Shown: positions 7,636-11,051 of the stretch, one piece after another | How positions within the stretch are numbered: the stretch's first letter is position 1 | How the letters are laid out: the number at the start of each line of letters is the position of its first letter | Position numbers and translations under genes: made by a program | Notes under the pieces: model-generated | Seen by the model: only the letters and a program-made list of their open reading frames with translations | Database searches by the model: none | Told to the model about the DNA's origin: nothing | Origin: Verrucomicrobiota bacterium | Lineage (GTDB): Bacteria; Verrucomicrobiota; Verrucomicrobiia; Opitutales; Opitutaceae | NCBI GenBank assembly: GCA_030916665.1 | Contig: JAUPWC010000504.1 | Coordinates: 1 to 11,051, forward strand | Direction of reading: 5' to 3' | Length of the DNA: 11,051 bases

Positions 7636-7891
7636 CGGAAAGAGGGCTGATGTGGGCATATTTTGGAACGACCGGCCGCCATCGCAAAGCGGCGGCGCAG
7701 TCGACGGCCTCAGCCGGAGGTTATGGGGTTGGCTGATTGCAGGGAGGGGGCGGAGAAACCGGTGTCGGAATAGAAACGGAAACGGTGGTCAGAGCGAAAA
7801 CAATCGAGACAGCACACCTGAAAACGGACTGTGCCGGCATGCTGTCCGACCAGGAAAAGTTACGGTTTGAACCGGGTTGGAGGCGCCAAAA

Positions 7892-7924
7892 GATGGCGCC
7901 AGCCTGAATCGGGCTGGCGCCATC
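7892..7924 (-). terminator. Probable intrinsic terminator of the TonB receptor gene
   Basis: A 13-base-pair perfect stem (7892-7904 with 7912-7924), extended inward by one G-U pair, closes a 5-base loop. Read on the minus strand the stem is followed directly by four T (7891-7888). It lies 58 bases after the receptor stop codon. The stem is strong and GC-rich, but the T run is short, so termination may be partial. The plus strand has no gene that could use it. Confidence 0.6.
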
Positions 7925-7965
7925 CCCTAATGGATTCCCCAACCCGGGGAAACCGAACTGAAGAA

Positions 7966-7980
7966 TCCGATGCTATCGGA
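7966..7980 (-). other. Short stem-loop directly after the receptor stop codon
   Basis: TCCGAT and ATCGGA form a perfect 6-base-pair stem with a 3-base loop, starting two bases from the TGA of the receptor gene. On the minus strand it is followed by TTCTTC. It could protect the mRNA 3' end or act as a weak first terminator ahead of the stronger stem at 7892-7924. The structure is visible in the sequence; the role is a guess. Confidence 0.35.
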
Positions 7981-7981
7981 C

Positions 7982-10900
7982 TCAGAAGCTGAATTTCATG
8001 CTGAGGTCGTAGGTGGTGCCGCTGGCGATGCGTGACTGGGCGACGGAACCGTCAGGTTGGACGGAAACGGGCACCAGACGGTTGCTCTCGCCCACGTTGC
8101 GCAGGTTGAGCTGGACGCGCCAATCGATCTTCTCGGTGAGCTTGCGCTCATAGCCGATCCACGCGTCGAAGTGGGACTCCTGCGGGCCGAAGATCGGGTC
8201 GTTGACGTTGGCGATGTAGGCCGTCTCGCCGTAGATTTCCGTCTCGTGAATGCCATAGCCCAGGATGGCCTTGTCTTCCCAGCGGTAGGCACCGCCGATG
8301 TTGAGACCCTTGAGCCGGCCGCCCGTGAACCGGTAGTTCGAGATGACGTTGAAGCGGAACTTCCGGAGCTCGGGCTGCTCCGAACCGATGAGGGCGATCT
8401 GGGTGAGATAGGGAGCCCAGAGGTCGCCCAGGAAGCTGTTCTTCGCACCTTCGTAGCCGCCCCAGATACCGGCATATTGCACGCCGCTGCCGAGGAACAG
8501 ATCGGCCATCCCCTCCAGCTGACGGCTAGCGCCTTCGCCAAGTCCGGTCTGGGTGGCGTCAACCTTGGAAGCGTTGATCGTGATGTCCCAGTTCTTCAGC
8601 GGGCGGAAGGTGGCCTCGAACTCGAGACCCTTGGACTCAAGGTCCTGGTCGATGATGGGATACTGACCGTGGATCGTATCGCCGCCGCCGACAAACGAAC
8701 TGAAGTAAGGATAGTCCGTGCCCTTGACGACATGGCTCCAGTCGCCGCGCTTGATGGCCGCAACGTCGATGTTGTAGCCGTAAGAATCCCAGTAGGACTG
8801 CGGATACAGTTCGGTGAACTTGGTCATCATGTCGGCATTGGCCAACGCCGCCTCGGCCGGGTGCTGGCTCATCCAGCCATAGGGCCAGTTCGCCCAGCTT
8901 TCCCGGGTCCAAGACTCCCAGTTGTTGGACGGGAGGATGAAATACCCGTTCGAATCCTTGGGCAGGGACCCGTGCGCCATGCTGTAGGCGTGCAGGATGA
9001 GCGTCCACTCGGGAAGCGCGCGGATCATGAAGGTGCCGAGCGGCTGCCCGACCGAGGCCTGGGCGCTCTTGTTCTGGGTCTTGAAGTAGGTGAGACGGGC
9101 GGTGAGGCGACCGTTCAGACCGTCGAACTGAACCGAATAGTCATCCGTCTTGCCGGATTCGTTAGGGAGCTGAGTTCCGTCGATGGCGTAGCGCACCTTC
9201 GGCGTCTCGTTCGTGCCATGGAAGTAGTAGAACGTGATGTCGGTGCCTTCGGGCAGGCGCTTCTTGAGCGATTTCGGGAGATGCACGGCCACACCGTAGC
9301 TCTTTGAGATGGTGGTGGCTTTGATTCCCTCGTCGGTGATGTCGTAGTCGAGGTTGTAGACCTTGGTCAGGGGGTCCTGATGCTCGCTCGCGGTGTTGCC
9401 GCGCTGGAACGTCGTATCGCGCCGGTAGCCGAAGGTCGGGATGACGGTGTCATCCCAGAGATGGCCCTGATAGAGGAAGGCCGTGGAGGTGATCCGCTGC
9501 ATCCGCTTGCTGCCACCCGTCGCGAGCACATCGGGGACGGCTTTGCCGGTGCCGTAGATCGTGGGAACCGACACCCGGGTATAGCCCCGGTAGTTGGCGG
9601 GATTGTCCCTCTGCACCTGCGTGACCGTGCTGCCGTTCGGTCCGGTGTAAACCCAGGGGGCATCCGGATCGACCGAAGCTCCGGCGGTCCATTCCTTCGA
9701 GAAGACCGTGTAGGGATAAACGCTCGGCGGGACGATGGAGCGTCCCAGATTGCTCAGATCGGCACCCGCGCCAGTGGTCCCCAGCATGGAAGAACCGAGG
9801 TAGGAGAGCCAGTTGAACTCGTTGTCGATCGGCTGCGGATTGAGCTTGTCGCCCGAGTAGATCTTGTAGCTCGGATCGATGCCGTTCAGCTTGTAGCTGC
9901 GGTTCTCCTCCGTCCTCTGGTAGCGCCCGCCCAGACCGGTGAAATCATGACGGCCGAGCAGCTTGGACAGAAATCCCTTGCTCGAGAAAACCTTCTCGAC
10001 GTCGAGGGTGTAGGCTGCCGTCAGCTGGGAGTTGTCACGGATATACTCACGCACATCGTGACGACCCTGATTGCCGAACACGACGGGGCGGCCCACGTTG
10101 GGATTGGTCGTAGATCCCGGCAGCCAGGTAGGAATCTTGAGGTTGTGGCTGTTCAGATCGAGCACGAGGCGGGGATTGTCGAGAATGCCCTTGTTGCCGT
10201 TGAGATACTCCTGGTGATCGACGACGCCCTGGAGGACGAGGCGGTCGTTGAACAGGCTCTGGACGATGCTCACGTTGTAAGCATTCCATCGCTGCCACTC
10301 CTGCTTGTTGTCGCCATCGATGAGCTTGTTGTAGAAGTCGAAGACTCCCGGGTCGGAGAGGGTTTGGTCAAAATAACGGACCGTGCCGCGATAGGAGCCG
10401 GCAAAGGGACCGCCGTCCTGGTTGCCGTTCGCCTGACGATAGAGGTAATTGCTGGCGCGGGCGTAGCCGGAGTAGCCCTGGGAGTGGACGTTCCAGGTGT
10501 TGCTGTAGGCACTCCAACCGTTGCCGGTGGGCGAGGTGGCGTTGGCCTGACCCGCATCCAACAGGGCGCCGGTCGCGGCATCATAATAGAACTGCGGCGA
10601 ACCATTCCCCCACTGGTATTGGTTGGAGAGGGAGCCGCTCGAAGCCCACAGGCTCTTGGTGGGATCGAGGCTGATGGCCGTGTCCATCTGATACAGCCAC
10701 GGGTTGTAGCCCGTCTTGCTGGCGGTCGGGTCGCTCAGGTAGCCGGTGATGTAGTCCAGCGGCGGCAGAATGCGCGGGTTGTTGGACCGCACTTCACCAT
10801 GCTCGAAACTGGCCTGGATTTTCGTGTAGGCCGAATCGGTGCGGAGGAACGACGGATCGTAGCGCATGGCGGCATAGGCGCGCTTGCTGTGATTGAAGGC

Positions 10901-11051
10901 CGGATCCTGCCGGAACGACCGGCGGTCATTCACCAGATCCAGTCTCACCGCCAGTTCGTTGTGCAGGAGCACCTTGTTGTAGTCCAGCGACTGCCGGTTG
11001 GAGCCAAAGCTGCCGAAGCTGAATTCGACGCTGCCTTGGTCCCGGAACATC
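7982..11051 (-). CDS. TonB-dependent outer-membrane receptor, C-terminal 1022 residues (N-terminus off the window)
   Basis: An outer-membrane transporter, powered by TonB-ExbBD, presumably importing oligosaccharides made by the neighbouring hydrolases. The visible part begins near the plug/barrel junction with an aromatic, alternating strand pattern (EFSFGSFGSNRQSLDYNKVL, then LAVRLDLVNDRRSF) and runs through a long beta barrel. The protein ends TTYDLSMKFSF; a terminal Phe is the usual signal for barrel insertion. Further strand-like segments include WRVQLNLRNVG and FRFNVISNYRFTGGRLKGLNIGGAY near the C-terminus. The first visible Met (11050) is internal, because signal peptide, TonB box and most of the plug are missing. 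The size and the long extracellular loops rich in Trp and Tyr resemble the large receptors common in Opitutaceae. The cargo is unknown; carbohydrate is inferred only from the neighbours. No SusD-like gene follows. A stem-loop terminator lies downstream. Confidence 0.93.
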   Translation of the reverse strand, partial: MFRDQGSVEFSFGSFGSNRQSLDYNKVLLHNELAVRLDLVNDRRSFRQDPAFNHSKRAYAAMRYDPSFLRTDSAYTKIQASFEHGEVRSNNPRILPPLDYITGYLSDPTASKTGYNPWLYQMDTAISLDPTKSLWASSGSLSNQYQWGNGSPQFYYDAATGALLDAGQANATSPTGNGWSAYSNTWNVHSQGYSGYARASNYLYRQANGNQDGGPFAGSYRGTVRYFDQTLSDPGVFDFYNKLIDGDNKQEWQRWNAYNVSIVQSLFNDRLVLQGVVDHQEYLNGNKGILDNPRLVLDLNSHNLKIPTWLPGSTTNPNVGRPVVFGNQGRHDVREYIRDNSQLTAAYTLDVEKVFSSKGFLSKLLGRHDFTGLGGRYQRTEENRSYKLNGIDPSYKIYSGDKLNPQPIDNEFNWLSYLGSSMLGTTGAGADLSNLGRSIVPPSVYPYTVFSKEWTAGASVDPDAPWVYTGPNGSTVTQVQRDNPANYRGYTRVSVPTIYGTGKAVPDVLATGGSKRMQRITSTAFLYQGHLWDDTVIPTFGYRRDTTFQRGNTASEHQDPLTKVYNLDYDITDEGIKATTISKSYGVAVHLPKSLKKRLPEGTDITFYYFHGTNETPKVRYAIDGTQLPNESGKTDDYSVQFDGLNGRLTARLTYFKTQNKSAQASVGQPLGTFMIRALPEWTLILHAYSMAHGSLPKDSNGYFILPSNNWESWTRESWANWPYGWMSQHPAEAALANADMMTKFTELYPQSYWDSYGYNIDVAAIKRGDWSHVVKGTDYPYFSSFVGGGDTIHGQYPIIDQDLESKGLEFEATFRPLKNWDITINASKVDATQTGLGEGASRQLEGMADLFLGSGVQYAGIWGGYEGAKNSFLGDLWAPYLTQIALIGSEQPELRKFRFNVISNYRFTGGRLKGLNIGGAYRWEDKAILGYGIHETEIYGETAYIANVNDPIFGPQESHFDAWIGYERKLTEKIDWRVQLNLRNVGESNRLVPVSVQPDGSVAQSRIASGTTYDLSMKFSF

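Larger units (their letters stand above)
7636..7981. other. 346-base intergenic region between the receptor and GH5 genes
   Basis: No convincing gene lies here. The receptor-proximal part (7882-7980) holds three stem-loops: 7966-7980, a 6-base-pair stem TTCCCC/GGGGAA at 7935-7951, and the terminator at 7892-7924. The GH5-proximal part should hold the GH5 promoter. The best minus-strand match I found is TTGCGA (7687-7682), a 17-base spacer, then AAAATA (7664-7659), which is a poor -10 element; I do not rely on it. A G/C-rich inverted repeat GCCGCC/GGCGGC at 7675-7696 overlaps that spacer. The GH5 start is preceded by a pyrimidine run rather than a Shine-Dalgarno sequence. I saw no recognisable riboswitch or tRNA. 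Confidence 0.5.

Noticed and set aside
5938..7650. 570-residue plus-strand open frame opposite the GH5 gene
   Set aside because: Same antisense effect. The minus strand reads as a complete GH5 with signal peptide and catalytic residues.
7659..7682. TTGCGA-17-AAAATA as the GH5 promoter
   Set aside because: The -10 match is poor and it would leave an unusually short leader; not strong enough to list as a promoter.
7721..7840. 39-residue minus-strand frame with a hydrophobic stretch and PPPP, upstream of GH5
   Set aside because: It looks slightly like a signal peptide but has no ribosome binding site, no homologue I recognise, and biased Pro/Thr/Val composition typical of random GC-rich sequence.
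8057..9307. 416-residue plus-strand open frame opposite the receptor
   Set aside because: Its Val/Leu/Asp/Gly-rich, motif-free translation is a shadow of the receptor barrel on the other strand.
11048..11050. Met at the right edge as the receptor start codon
   Set aside because: The sequence after it is already at the plug/barrel junction, with no signal peptide, TonB box or plug, so it is an internal residue of a truncated gene.

Overview
The window reads as a carbohydrate-utilisation locus of a GC-rich Gram-negative bacterium. An outer-membrane TonB-dependent receptor and several exported glycoside hydrolases with signal peptides imply a diderm cell. The style of the long receptor, the Gly-run plus hydrophobic/Arg C-terminus on the cellulase, the export of GH2 enzymes and the lack of Shine-Dalgarno sequences fit Verrucomicrobiota, most likely the Opitutaceae. 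That placement is an inference from protein style, not a database match.

All five genes lie on the minus strand, so transcription runs from high to low coordinates. In that order they are: (1) the 3' part of a large TonB-dependent receptor (7982-11051, N-terminus off the window), followed by a strong terminator-like hairpin; (2) a secreted GH5 endoglucanase-type enzyme with a fibronectin III domain and a sorting-tail-like C-terminus (6085-7635); (3) a secreted GH2 enzyme of the beta-galactosidase type with DUF4982 and C5-like domains (3354-5798); (4) a secreted GH29 alpha-L-fucosidase carrying two discoidin (F5/8C)-like domains (1030-3339); (5) the N-terminal 334 residues of a second GH2 enzyme, paralogous to the first (1-1004, running off the left edge). 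Genes 3-4-5 are separated by only 14 and 25 bases and probably form one operon. Gaps of 346 and 286 bases precede the GH5 and the first GH2, leaving room for separate promoters.

Together the products suggest breakdown of a plant-type or mucilage-type polysaccharide: the GH5 would cut a beta-glucan backbone at or outside the cell surface, the receptor would import oligosaccharides, and the fucosidase and two GH2 exo-enzymes would strip fucose and galactose (or related) side groups. Fucosylated xyloglucan would satisfy all three activities, but no alpha-xylosidase is visible, so this remains a hypothesis. No SusD-like partner lies downstream of the receptor, so this is not a canonical Bacteroidota SusCD locus. 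I saw no RNA genes, CRISPR arrays, insertion sequences or phage genes. I did not find a clearly undescribed system; the most unusual items are the GH5 C-terminal tail, the nested GGCGCC hairpins after the receptor, the imperfect inverted repeat in the GH2 leader, and pyrimidine-rich start contexts lacking Shine-Dalgarno sequences.
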